Assembly: GCF_026711005.1 (NCBI RefSeq)
Contig: NZ_JAPPVJ010000002.1
Coordinates: 62,001 to 126,000, forward strand
Length of the DNA: 64,000 bases
From: Sphingobacterium sp. UT-1RO-CII-1
GTDB lineage: Bacteria > Bacteroidota > Bacteroidia > Sphingobacteriales > Sphingobacteriaceae
Direction of reading: 5' to 3'
Shown: one piece after another, positions 54,794 through 63,511 of the stretch
Layout of the letters: the number at the start of each line of letters is the position of its first letter
Numbering within the stretch: position 1 is the stretch's first letter
Program-made: the position numbers and the translations under genes
The notes under the pieces: model-generated
Database searches by the model: none
Told to the model about the DNA's origin: nothing
Seen by the model: only the letters and a program-made list of their open reading frames with translations

Positions 54794-55109
54794 AAGTAAC
54801 TGATTTAACTGCGAAAATACGTTTTTTTTCTGAGAATATTAATTATCGGCAATCGTATCAGCTTTTACATGTTCTGAAATAAAAGGACCGAAACGAAGAA
54901 CACTTTTATAACCTTCTGTTTAGGCGCAATACATAGTAATACGACTGCTCTATCCTAATGGTTTGACTTTATAATATCGCATACTGAAAATAAATGTTTT
55001 TTCGTATAGTTTTTTTTCTACAAATACATTATTGATCGTAGAGGAGTTTTTTTAGATTTATTATTATGACTATAATTCAGTAATTTTGAACAAACTTTAA
55101 CTTAGAGAT
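54794..55109. other. Intergenic region between phnA-like and ypfJ-like genes
   Basis: About 315 bases between divergent genes. Apart from the ypfJ-side -7 box (55081-55088) I see no terminator, RNA gene or operator with clear symmetry. Confidence 0.4.
55081..55088 (+). promoter_or_regulatory. -7 promoter box of the YpfJ-like peptidase gene
   Basis: TAATTTTG is an exact TAnnTTTG match 21 bases before the ATG at 55110, giving a leader of about 15 bases. No -33 TTG at normal spacing. Confidence 0.55.
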
Positions 55110-55973
55110 ATGAAATGGCAAGGAGCTCGTAGAGGCGGTAATATAGAAGATCGTAGGGGAATGAAGGGAGGGAAGAAACTTGCTTTGGGAGGTATAGGTG
55201 GTATAATTGTTTTAATTATAGGTTTGATGATGGGTGGAGATCCTAACCAAATATTAAACCAACTGCAAGAAGGCACATTAAATGCGTCGACAGATACCGA
55301 GTATGTCTCCACTCCTGAAGAAGAAAAGCTTTTTGAATTTACTGATGTTGTTGTTCGCAGCACAGAGGACGTTTGGCAAGCTATATTTCGTAAAGGAGGT
55401 TTAGAATACCCCATACCAACAACGATAATTTATCAAGAAGGGACTCAAACTGCAGGTTGTGGTTATGGTGAATCTCATTTTGGACCGTTTTACTGTCCTG
55501 CTGATCAAAAAATTTATTTAGATTTAAGTTTTAACAAAGAGCTAGCAGAGAAATATGGTGCAAAGGGTGAGTTTGCCTTAGCGTATGTTATAGCACATGA
55601 AGTTGGTCATCATGTTCAGAACGTCTTGGGCACTTTAAAAGAAACCAATGAAATGCGAAAACGTTTATCAGAGAAAGAATATAATAAGATTTCTGTAATG
55701 ACCGAACTGCAGGCCGATTTTTACGCTGGTGTTTGGGCTCATAATTTAAAGAAATACAGCGACATAGAACTTACATATCAAGATATTATTGATGGTATGC
55801 GAGCTGCTGCTGCTGTAGGAGATGATCATTTACAAAAGCAAGCTTACGGAAAGGTAAACCCTGAATCTTTTACACATGGCACATCTGAGCAACGTGTATA
55901 TTGGTTTAAGAAAGGTTATGAGACAGGAGATATTAATTTAGGAAATACATTTAATGATCCGACATTAAGGTAA
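55110..55973 (+). CDS. YpfJ-family neutral zinc metallopeptidase
   Basis: 287 residues. An N-terminal basic part (MKWQGARRGGNIEDRRG) is followed by one membrane segment (about 26-44) and a catalytic domain with AYVIAHEVGHHVQNVLG (HExxH) and ELQADFYAGVWAHN, which carries the downstream Glu ligand. CGYGESHFGPFYCPADQKIY is another family block. YpfJ (COG2321) proteins are membrane-anchored putative zinc proteases of unknown target. It ends one base before the stop of the convergent LuxE/PaaK-type gene. Confidence 0.95.
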   Translation: MKWQGARRGGNIEDRRGMKGGKKLALGGIGGIIVLIIGLMMGGDPNQILNQLQEGTLNASTDTEYVSTPEEEKLFEFTDVVVRSTEDVWQAIFRKGGLEYPIPTTIIYQEGTQTAGCGYGESHFGPFYCPADQKIYLDLSFNKELAEKYGAKGEFALAYVIAHEVGHHVQNVLGTLKETNEMRKRLSEKEYNKISVMTELQADFYAGVWAHNLKKYSDIELTYQDIIDGMRAAAAVGDDHLQKQAYGKVNPESFTHGTSEQRVYWFKKGYETGDINLGNTFNDPTLR

Positions 55974-55974
55974 C

Positions 55975-56949
55975 CTATTGTACAAGTAAATTACAACCGC
56001 GTATTTCACTTTGGTCAAAACGACCTATTACTTCAAAAGTTCCATTTTCATAGTTTTTAGCCAAATCATCTGTAGCAATAAATGAGCAGGAGTTAAAATT
56101 AGCTAAATCGATTATATTTAGAGCTCCTGTTCTCCCAAAAGGTACTAAGCTCAACGGGTCGTTCGTATCTCTGCAAAGTGCTTTCATCCAATTTGGTGTT
56201 TTAAATAAGCCTTTACCATAAGAATATGCTTGAGACAATAGTTCGGTCATTCCATACTCAGAATGAATAGTCGTAACACTAAAAGCGTCACATAAAATTG
56301 TGTGCAATTCTTCACGAATCAGTTCTTTTCGTTTTCCTTTCATGCCTCCTGTCTCCATAACGATTAACTCTGGAAAATCAACAGTGTAATTTTCACAAAA
56401 ATCCAATAGGGCGTAAGTCACTCCAATTAGCAATGTTCTAGTCCCCTTGCTCTTCAAGTTTATTAACCGTTGATATAAATCTTCATGGTTGTATAAAAAG
56501 TACCCTGACTCTATATGATTACTTTGTTTAATCAAATCGTCTATCATATAGATAAGAGAAGAGCCTTCACGTTCTAAATAGTTCGGAAGCAAAGCAAGTA
56601 TAGCAATGTCAGTTGCATCCCCATAAAATTCATAGAAACACTTGCGGAAGCTTTTCTCATAATAAGCTAAATCAGTCACTATATGTTTACTATTTAGCAT
56701 ACCTGTTGTACCAGAACTAGTGAATGTGATCTGCGCATTTTGACTTGATGATACTACATCCTGCGATTTAAAAAATTGTATAGGTAGAAAAGGAATTTCT
56801 GTATAATGTTTGGGATGGCTATGCTTTTGATCTAAAGCGGATAGGTATTTTGCATATACTGCACAATCGTTTTTTTGAATGTCAAAAACTTCTAGGCAAA
56901 CATTATTAAAAGTTTTCTCGTTGTCAATGGAAAAAATATGTTCAAACAT
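55975..56949 (-). CDS. LuxE/PaaK-family acyl-protein synthetase-like enzyme
   Basis: 324 residues; ANL superfamily. ITFTSSGTTGMLNSKH is the P-loop motif, VTTIHSEYGMTELLSQAYS the adenylate-binding motif and GRFDQSEIRGCNLLV the end of the N-terminal domain. The family includes the luminescence acyl-protein synthetase LuxE and phenylacetate-CoA ligase; Bacteroidota members of this length are labelled acyl transferase. The usual large C-terminal lid domain is very short. Substrate unknown; no lux or phenylacetate genes are nearby. Upstream of it on the same strand is yebC's terminator, so it is transcribed separately. Confidence 0.88.
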   Translation of the reverse strand: MFEHIFSIDNEKTFNNVCLEVFDIQKNDCAVYAKYLSALDQKHSHPKHYTEIPFLPIQFFKSQDVVSSSQNAQITFTSSGTTGMLNSKHIVTDLAYYEKSFRKCFYEFYGDATDIAILALLPNYLEREGSSLIYMIDDLIKQSNHIESGYFLYNHEDLYQRLINLKSKGTRTLLIGVTYALLDFCENYTVDFPELIVMETGGMKGKRKELIREELHTILCDAFSVTTIHSEYGMTELLSQAYSYGKGLFKTPNWMKALCRDTNDPLSLVPFGRTGALNIIDLANFNSCSFIATDDLAKNYENGTFEVIGRFDQSEIRGCNLLVQ

Positions 56950-57050
56950 CTATACCTTAATCTGCACAAAGATAAAGCAATTTTATTGAGCTAAGAAGCC
57001 GGTTCTGAAAAAACTATTTTTTTTTAGTGTAATCGTTAAGTGGTGTATGG

Positions 57051-57095
57051 TAAAAAAATATTCCTTCCCTAAAGTATAAGAAATTTAGGGAGGAA
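57051..57095 (-). terminator. Intrinsic terminator of yebC
   Basis: TTCCTTCCCTAAA (57061-57073) pairs with TTTAGGGAGGAA (57084-57095), with one bulged base; on the minus strand it ends in a run of T. Confidence 0.75.
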
Positions 57096-57101
57096 ATAAT
57101 G

Positions 57102-57857
57102 TTAGGCGAGGAGTTCTAGCAAGTCATCTGTCAATTCAAGGTTATGAAACACGTTTTGCACGTCATCATCCTCTTCAAATGCATCAATTATTTTAAGAAT
57201 ATCTTTAGCTTGTTCCAACTCTAACTTGGAAGTACTAAGAGGTATTCGTTGTAATTCAGCATTCTGTACTTCTATTTTTAACTCTTCCAATTTGTTATTC
57301 ATGCTTCCGAATTCTGTGAATGCAGAATAAATTACAAAAATATCTTCTTCATCTTCAAAATCTGTAGCTCCTGCCTCTATCAGTTCCAACTGTAGATCAT
57401 CCATGTCCCAATTCAGATTTGATTTTTCGATAGTAAAAACGCCTTTTCTTTCAAAAATGAACTCCAAAGACCCATTAGTCCCTAAAGATCCGTTATTTTT
57501 ATTAAATATAGAACGTACATTAGCCACAGTTCGATTGGTATTGTTGGTCATACATTCCACAAATATCGCTATCCCGTGCGGACCATAACCTTCAAAACTC
57601 ATCTGTTCATAATTATCCGCATCAGTTCCTGTAGCTTTTTTTATAGCTCTATCTATATTGTCTTTCGGCATATTTACCCCTCGAGCATTGGCTATAGCAT
57701 TCCGCAGTGCGGGGTTTGTATCTGGGTCACCGTTGCTGTTGTTTTCTTTAATTGCGACAGCAATTTCCTTTATAATTTTCGTAAAAATCTTACTTCTTTT
57801 CTTATCCTGAGCTCCTTTTCGATGTTTTATGTTAGCCCATTTACTGTGTCCAGCCAT
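57102..57857 (-). CDS. yebC: YebC/PmpR-family protein
   Basis: 251 residues; opens MAGHSKWANIKHRKGAQDKK, the invariant family start, followed by FTKIIKEIAVAIKENNSNGD and MPKDNIDRAIKKATG. Three domains as in E. coli YebC (246). Members act as transcriptional regulators and, more recently, as translation factors relieving ribosome stalling at proline stretches (established for YebC/TACO1-type proteins in general, not shown here). Monocistronic with a downstream terminator. Confidence 0.96.
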   Translation of the reverse strand: MAGHSKWANIKHRKGAQDKKRSKIFTKIIKEIAVAIKENNSNGDPDTNPALRNAIANARGVNMPKDNIDRAIKKATGTDADNYEQMSFEGYGPHGIAIFVECMTNNTNRTVANVRSIFNKNNGSLGTNGSLEFIFERKGVFTIEKSNLNWDMDDLQLELIEAGATDFEDEEDIFVIYSAFTEFGSMNNKLEELKIEVQNAELQRIPLSTSKLELEQAKDILKIIDAFEEDDDVQNVFHNLELTDDLLELLA

Positions 57858-58145
57858 AAACTAATTAATAGAATTTAATATAAAAATAAAAACAAGACTA
57901 GTCTTGCTATGATAAATGGTAATATAGCAATTTTATGGCTATCGGAGGAATATAAGTAAGATTAGCACAAAGCTAAATCCTGCTTGTTGGTTATTTTAAA
58001 TTTGTATTATAATTCTGTGAATAAAATATTAAACCTTTATTTTCATCCTTCTAACTGTAGATCATTTAGAGATGATGTAGTATATTTATTAAATGTGTTT
58101 TTTATGAAACACAGCGTATTATTATAGTATCAAAAAATTAATATT

Positions 58146-58649
58146 ATGGAATATTCTTTTAGACAGGCTACTAAAGAAGATGGTCTTCAAGTATGGAGCA
58201 TATTAGAAAAAGCTATTCAAAGAAGGAGGGAGGATGGCAGTCAGCAATGGCAAGATGGTTACCCTAATCTTTCAGTAGTTGAAAATGATATTGTCCAAGG
58301 CCATGGTTACGTGTTAACTATTGGCGATGTGATCATTGGTTATACGGCTATTTTGATAAATGACGAACCTGCTTATGCGAATATAGACGGTAAATGGCTA
58401 ACTGATGGTGATTTTGTTGTTTGTCATCGGGTTGCTGTTTCAGAAAATTATTTAGGTAAGGGACTAGCACAAACGATTATGAAACACATTGAAAACTTTG
58501 CAATGAAAAACAATATTCATAGCGTTAAGGTGGATACCAATTTCGATAATGCCGGGATGCTTCGGATTTTAGAAAAATTAGGATATACATATTGTGGTGA
58601 AGTTATCTTGAGGGACGGTGTGCGTAAAGCATTTGAGAAGGTGTTATAG
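58146..58649 (+). CDS. GNAT family N-acetyltransferase
   Basis: 167 residues. The GNAT fold is visible from the FRQATKEDGLQVWSILEKAI opening, the acetyl-CoA site VCHRVAVSENYLGKGLAQTI (Q/R-x-x-G-x-G/A-like loop) and the later VKVDTNFDNAGMLRILEKLG. It most resembles the small soluble acetyltransferases whose acceptor is unknown. Alone between yebC and the TonB receptor gene. Confidence 0.9.
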   Translation: MEYSFRQATKEDGLQVWSILEKAIQRRREDGSQQWQDGYPNLSVVENDIVQGHGYVLTIGDVIIGYTAILINDEPAYANIDGKWLTDGDFVVCHRVAVSENYLGKGLAQTIMKHIENFAMKNNIHSVKVDTNFDNAGMLRILEKLGYTYCGEVILRDGVRKAFEKVL

Positions 58650-58845
58650 AGGACTATAAGTTCTAGTTTATGCCCGTATTCTGTGTTTAGTTCTGCTTTA
58701 AATATTAAGTTATAGCTACCATTTAGACGTTTATTGGATGATAAAATAGCTTTATAAAAACAGTTCTATTTTTTGATTCTACTATAATATTTAAAGAATA
58801 TTATCAGTGTATATTATAGTAAATAATCGTACTTTAGACACACCA

Positions 58846-60930
58846 ATGTATAGACTTATTATTATAATGTTATTCTCTGTACTTCAGTCGTTTGGCCAGC
58901 ATTCCAAAGAACGATTGACCGACTCTTTGAGCAATAGAAAAGCTGTTCAACTTGAGGAAATCCAATTATTGAAATCCATTCCAAGAAGAAACCATAGTGA
59001 TCAGAGTATTCGCATGGGCAAAGCAGAGATCCAACAGACTTTTAAATTCTTGGGAAATCTTGACCCTTTGAATGCAGTACGCGTTTTGCCAGGGGTAGCT
59101 TCAGGCGGTGATTTAAATTCAGGGTTATATGTTCGTGGTGGAGATAATGGACACAATCTTATTCAGTATAACGGCATTACAATTTATAACCCTCATCACT
59201 TATTTGGTCTTTTCCCACTTATTAATCCGGAAATGGTTAATCATATTCGGTTTTATAATGGTGCACCTCCAGCGTTTTTATCGGGCAGGTTAAGTGCCTA
59301 TATTCAAATGCAAAGTGCTCAAGAGCGTTTTGATTCGTTAAGTAACGAAATAGCCTTCCATGCTAGCATACTGAATGCAGATTTTGCGATCAAGAAAAAA
59401 ATAACTCCACGTTTTTACTTAGAAGGGCAGGCCCGTAAATCTTTTTTAAACCTTTTAGTCTGGCCATTTATTAATAAAAAGAATCCGACAGGATATGATA
59501 TTTACGACCTAAATATTAACCTTTACTACCGCTGGAAAAATGGATTCACACAATTGACAAGCTACCAAGGAGAAGACAGGTTTAAAATGCAATTTAACAA
59601 GAAGACAGTTTATCAAAAAATGGATTGGGGAAATCGGCTTGTAGGTCTGTACCATCAGCAACAGTTAGGCGAGGGGCATGAGCTAAAGGCTGGACTCTCC
59701 CAAACAGCGTATAATTATAAACTCGACTTTGACTACAATTCGTCAGGAAGTAATATTTTTTTAAAAAACAATGTCAGCAGTCTTCAATACGACCTAAAAT
59801 ATAAGTTTAAAAGACAACATGGTTTAGAGGTCGGTTATATAGGTAGTTTTCATCGCATAAATCCGGTGGATATTCACCTACAAATGGCAGAGAGCGGGCA
59901 GCAATTAAATCATTTAAAACAACGTATATTGCAACACCACCTCTTTTTACAAACACAACTTAATATAGCTGAGCATTGGAGTGCCCAGGCTGGTCTGGCT
60001 TTTGTCAAGTACCAAAATAATGATTATAACGACCAAAAGGTTCAATCAGTATGGAATAGCTGGGAGCCCACAATAACGTTTTCGTATCTGTTTAAAGACA
60101 ACTACTCGTTCAAATTGGGGTGGAACAGAGCAGGACAGCATATACAGAATATTGCTATGAGTGCAACCAGCTTACCGCTTGATTTTTGGATAGGAGGAGG
60201 TGCTGAGATCAGTCCGAGTACACAAGATCAGTATACCATGGGCTTTTATTTCTTAAATAATAAACAAAGAGGATGGGAGCTTTCTGCTGAAGCTTTTTAT
60301 CGCGACCTCAAAAACGTTTATGAATTTAATGGCGATATAAATAGTATCGTTGAAAAAAACAACGTTGTACATTCCCTCTATCAAGGCCGCGCGAAAAGTT
60401 ATGGTGTTGAGATTTATGCAAAGTATGTTAGTGAGCGTTTGCAGAGCACCACAGCTTATACATATTCGAGGGCTTTTCGTTGGTTTGATGATCTTAATGA
60501 TGGGAATAAATTTCCTTTTAAATATGACAGGCCTCATCAATTGAATATGAACGTGCTCTATCAGATTTCTGAGTTTTGGAAATTGTCCAGTAATTTCAAT
60601 CTAGAGAGTGGGCTAAATTACACACCTGAAGTAGGACGCTATTTTTTAAATAATAATATCCTATCTGAATATGGCCCTTATAATAGCGTAAGAATGCCTT
60701 TGTATCATCGATTGGACCTGGGTGTAAGCCGAAATTTCACAACAGGAAACCGAATAAAACATGAAATAGGTTTACATATTATTAATGTCTACAATCGGGC
60801 CAACCCATTATTTAGACTCTCTCACTATGAGGGATCCCTTGATGAAGGAGGGCAATATATTCATACCTCGCAAAAGGATCTAGCTGTTTTACCATTTATT
60901 CCTATGTTTAGTTATTCTGTACGTTTATGA
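58846..60930 (+). CDS. TonB-dependent outer-membrane receptor
   Basis: 694 residues from the ATG at 58846 (the frame opens at a GTG 39 bases upstream, but the ATG places a good signal peptide, MYRLIIIMLFSVLQSFGQ). The plug domain has LDPLNAVRVLPGVASGGDLN and GLYVRGGDNGHNLIQYNGIT; a 22-strand barrel follows, ending in aromatic-rich strands (the last residues are FSYSVRL). It lacks the N-terminal carboxypeptidase regulatory domain that many Bacteroidota receptors have. It is coupled by a 4-base ATGA overlap to a DUF4249 lipoprotein, the usual partner of this receptor class. The imported ligand is unknown. Confidence 0.92.
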   Translation: MYRLIIIMLFSVLQSFGQHSKERLTDSLSNRKAVQLEEIQLLKSIPRRNHSDQSIRMGKAEIQQTFKFLGNLDPLNAVRVLPGVASGGDLNSGLYVRGGDNGHNLIQYNGITIYNPHHLFGLFPLINPEMVNHIRFYNGAPPAFLSGRLSAYIQMQSAQERFDSLSNEIAFHASILNADFAIKKKITPRFYLEGQARKSFLNLLVWPFINKKNPTGYDIYDLNINLYYRWKNGFTQLTSYQGEDRFKMQFNKKTVYQKMDWGNRLVGLYHQQQLGEGHELKAGLSQTAYNYKLDFDYNSSGSNIFLKNNVSSLQYDLKYKFKRQHGLEVGYIGSFHRINPVDIHLQMAESGQQLNHLKQRILQHHLFLQTQLNIAEHWSAQAGLAFVKYQNNDYNDQKVQSVWNSWEPTITFSYLFKDNYSFKLGWNRAGQHIQNIAMSATSLPLDFWIGGGAEISPSTQDQYTMGFYFLNNKQRGWELSAEAFYRDLKNVYEFNGDINSIVEKNNVVHSLYQGRAKSYGVEIYAKYVSERLQSTTAYTYSRAFRWFDDLNDGNKFPFKYDRPHQLNMNVLYQISEFWKLSSNFNLESGLNYTPEVGRYFLNNNILSEYGPYNSVRMPLYHRLDLGVSRNFTTGNRIKHEIGLHIINVYNRANPLFRLSHYEGSLDEGGQYIHTSQKDLAVLPFIPMFSYSVRL

Positions 60931-61769
60931 GAGTAATTTTATTATTATCCCTATTGACTTTATTCCTAAGTTGTAATAATAAAGATCTAGACGATGGCTT
61001 ATCGTATACACCTAAATTTATTATTGACGGAAATATTGAAGTAGATGATTTTCCTGTAGTGAAGATCACACATAATATACCTATAAATGCAAAAATTGAT
61101 TCAGCCTTGCTTGAGCAGATTATAATTCGCTGGGCAAAGGTTGAAGTTGTATCAAAAGATGATACTGAGGTGTTAACTCTTATACATGATAAAAAAGTAT
61201 TTCCTTACTATTATTATAAGGCAAGACGCTTGAAAGGAAAACTCGGCGAGAGCTATAAATTAAAAGTCACGTATAACGATATCATAATGGAAGGTGAAAC
61301 GTATATCCCAGATCATCGACCTGAAATAGATTCCCTTTGGTTTAAAGATAATAAGGTGGACACTATGCGTAAGGAGCTTTACATCCGTCTTTTCGATGAT
61401 ACGCCTCAGCTTGATTATTATCGCTTTTATACACGACCGGATTCTATTATGGAGTTTTCTCCTACGACACCTAAATTTACAGATGACAGTAAGTTTATCA
61501 ACCAATATTTTGAGAGTTCTTTATACAGAAATCGTCTTTCTAACTTTGAAGAACCTGGGAGTACTTTGTTCCTGCGGGATGTCCCAATCATCGTAAAAGT
61601 GAGCAATATGAATAAGCAAGCCAATGACTTCTGGAATAAATACCAAGAACTCAGTGCAAACATTCCTCTTTTCGGAGGAAATAAGTTGTTGCAAGGCAAT
61701 GTATCAGGGCCATGTATTGGCATTTGGTATGGTACAGCATCGCACAGCCAGCTCATCACACCAAATTAA
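60927..61769 (+). CDS. DUF4249 family lipoprotein, partner of the TonB receptor
   Basis: 280 residues. Lipoprotein signal LLTLFLSCNN (Cys at about 16), then a beta-rich mature part with LDDGLSYTPKFIIDGNIEVD and VKITHNIPINA, typical of DUF4249, and YYYKARRLKGKLGESYKLKV. DUF4249 proteins are routinely encoded directly after a TonB receptor, as here, and are thought to act as surface lipoprotein partners. It overlaps the receptor gene by four bases. Slightly shorter than many family members (often above 300). Confidence 0.85.
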   Translation: MRVILLLSLLTLFLSCNNKDLDDGLSYTPKFIIDGNIEVDDFPVVKITHNIPINAKIDSALLEQIIIRWAKVEVVSKDDTEVLTLIHDKKVFPYYYYKARRLKGKLGESYKLKVTYNDIIMEGETYIPDHRPEIDSLWFKDNKVDTMRKELYIRLFDDTPQLDYYRFYTRPDSIMEFSPTTPKFTDDSKFINQYFESSLYRNRLSNFEEPGSTLFLRDVPIIVKVSNMNKQANDFWNKYQELSANIPLFGGNKLLQGNVSGPCIGIWYGTASHSQLITPN

Positions 61770-61845
61770 AATAGTTTTTGTACCTAAAGACTGGTCATTA
61801 ATTACTGTTAGCACTTTTATTAAGTTAATCTAGAACCCAAATAAA

Positions 61846-61871
61846 AGGGAGAGTAAATGCTTACTCTCCCT
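61846..61871 (-). terminator. Intrinsic terminator of the large lipoprotein gene
   Basis: AGGGAGAGTAA (61846-61856) and TTACTCTCCCT (61861-61871) form a perfect 11-bp stem with a 4-base loop; on the minus strand TTTTATTT follows. Confidence 0.8.
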
Positions 61872-61893
61872 CCATTATATCATTTGACTACTG

Positions 61894-63357
61894 TTACCGT
61901 TCAAATTTTTTCAATAAACTTTCAATATCCGTGATAAGGTTACCAAAGCCTTTATCTCCAAATTCATCGAAAGACTGTTGCGATTTATCTCCAAATACAA
62001 GAACAGGTTCCGCATCATAGTAATATTGAACAATTTCATTATTATCGTAACTATAACTGGATTCCGCTACTTGGAATTTCACTGTAGCTAGTTTTGTGCT
62101 TTTTACCGTATTAAATATAGCCAATTGCATATTATTATTAAAAGCAGCCACTTCACCCTCTACATATTTTTTCTCGATAGCACTAACTTCCTGCCTGTAA
62201 GTAGCTTGTGCCACCTTGTAATCTGCCTCAAGCTTTTCTCTTTCTTGCTCTAGCTTTGCTAACTCTTTCTGATAGTCGTTCAGGGTTATAGAGCCCTCTT
62301 CATTGAATTTTTTATGTAGTTCATACATCCTAACGTAATACTGATGTTGAGGGTATTCCGGATAATCAGGATCAGCAGGTAAAGCGTTTACAAGTTTACT
62401 AAAGTCTGTAGACCCAAGAAATTGTACGCCTGCGATTTTGAATGACAGGTTTGAACCTTTAACAAGCTCTAAAAAACCATGACCATCAAACTCAGTATAC
62501 GTATAGGAGCCACCGTCCCAAGTTTCCGTATATTCTTTATTAAGGTCTTGTAGTTTTTTATACGTAAGGTTATCGTGCTTTGAATCAGCTGACACGCTTA
62601 ATATTTCGTCGCTTCCTAGTAATAAGGCAAAATTAGCTTTAACAACGCTACTTTCATTGCTTACATTCGTTGTAGCTTTATATTGCCCAATAGATAAGTC
62701 TGCCTGCGCCAACTTAGGCATGTTATCTCCATGTGTTTCCAATACTGCTTTTAGCTCCATAGCAGATTTTCCGTCTACTAGCATCCCCGCGGCTATAGCG
62801 GTGGGGATTTCATACAGATCACCGTCCAAATCAATCGTTTTGCCGTTTGTTTGATAAGTTACCGTAAATTTAGCTGTATTGCTTTTAGCTCCCTTTTTAG
62901 CAGGAAATAAAACCTCTATTTTATCATTTGATGATGTTTTATCAAAATTTCCTGTTTTCGCATTATACGTGTAAATACCAAAACTATCACTGAACTTTTG
63001 AAGTTCCTGTGCCGAGCTATTGATACTTACCACCGTACTTAACATTTTTTGAATACCTGATACGGTTTGGCCCGAGCGTCCAAATTTATTAATATCCATT
63101 ACGGATATGTCAAGAGTACCTAAGTCTGCTAAGGTTTGCAATGCCTCAATAGCTGGTTCACTGGCCAAAGCCTCCATCTTTTTCACAGTTGCCCGTCCTT
63201 CGGTTTCTAAAAAATCTTTGTCCGCTGCAATTCCCTCCTTACTATAAGGTAGCTCGAAGTCTATTTCGCCTTCATCAGCGGGAGTTTTATCCTTGCTACA
63301 CGAATGCATAAGTGCACATGAAGCTAAGGCTAAACTAAAAAGTAAATGTCTTTTCAT
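61894..63357 (-). CDS. Large secreted lipoprotein of unknown function with coiled coil
   Basis: 487 residues. Lipoprotein signal (LASCALMHSCSKD, Cys at about 20), a mostly helical N-terminal part, a central beta-rich part, and a clear coiled coil (about 355-398, including ELAKLEQEREKLEADYKVAQ). A short aromatic-rich stretch SSYSYDNNEIVQYYYDAEPV comes near the end. I recognise no family. It stands alone between the TonB receptor/DUF4249 pair and the DUF4130 gene, with its own terminator and a candidate promoter, so it is a surface or periplasmic protein of unknown role. Confidence 0.8.
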   Translation of the reverse strand: MKRHLLFSLALASCALMHSCSKDKTPADEGEIDFELPYSKEGIAADKDFLETEGRATVKKMEALASEPAIEALQTLADLGTLDISVMDINKFGRSGQTVSGIQKMLSTVVSINSSAQELQKFSDSFGIYTYNAKTGNFDKTSSNDKIEVLFPAKKGAKSNTAKFTVTYQTNGKTIDLDGDLYEIPTAIAAGMLVDGKSAMELKAVLETHGDNMPKLAQADLSIGQYKATTNVSNESSVVKANFALLLGSDEILSVSADSKHDNLTYKKLQDLNKEYTETWDGGSYTYTEFDGHGFLELVKGSNLSFKIAGVQFLGSTDFSKLVNALPADPDYPEYPQHQYYVRMYELHKKFNEEGSITLNDYQKELAKLEQEREKLEADYKVAQATYRQEVSAIEKKYVEGEVAAFNNNMQLAIFNTVKSTKLATVKFQVAESSYSYDNNEIVQYYYDAEPVLVFGDKSQQSFDEFGDKGFGNLITDIESLLKKFER

Positions 63358-63393
63358 GGTTCAGTATAAGTTAAGTGTTTATTGTTATGGAAG

Positions 63394-63401
63394 CAAAAAT
63401 A
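63394..63401 (-). promoter_or_regulatory. -7 promoter box of the large lipoprotein gene
   Basis: Minus strand TATTTTTG matches TAnnTTTG 36 bases before the ATG, giving a leader of about 30 bases. Confidence 0.4.
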
Positions 63402-63421
63402 GCACTATAAAAGGGTAATAT

Positions 63422-63443
63422 ATATACCTAGCATTAGGTATAT
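63422..63443. promoter_or_regulatory. Palindrome upstream of the large lipoprotein gene
   Basis: ATATACCTA (63422-63430) and TAGGTATAT (63435-63443) form a perfect 9-bp inverted repeat with a 4-base centre, about 20 bases upstream of the -7 box, where an activator or repressor would bind. It might instead be a weak terminator of the DUF4130 gene. Confidence 0.4.
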
Positions 63444-63511
63444 TTCCCTATAAATTAATTGCGTTAAAAATGTTACTTTACTATGTTGAAGTTTTTCTTG
63501 TTTAGGACAAA

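Noticed and set aside
54937..54950. TAATACGACT, similar to a T7 promoter start
   Set aside because: The match ends after ten bases and there is no phage or T7-type polymerase context; chance.
57576..57878. 100-residue plus-strand frame inside yebC
   Set aside because: Hydrophobic-looking antisense shadow of a highly conserved gene.
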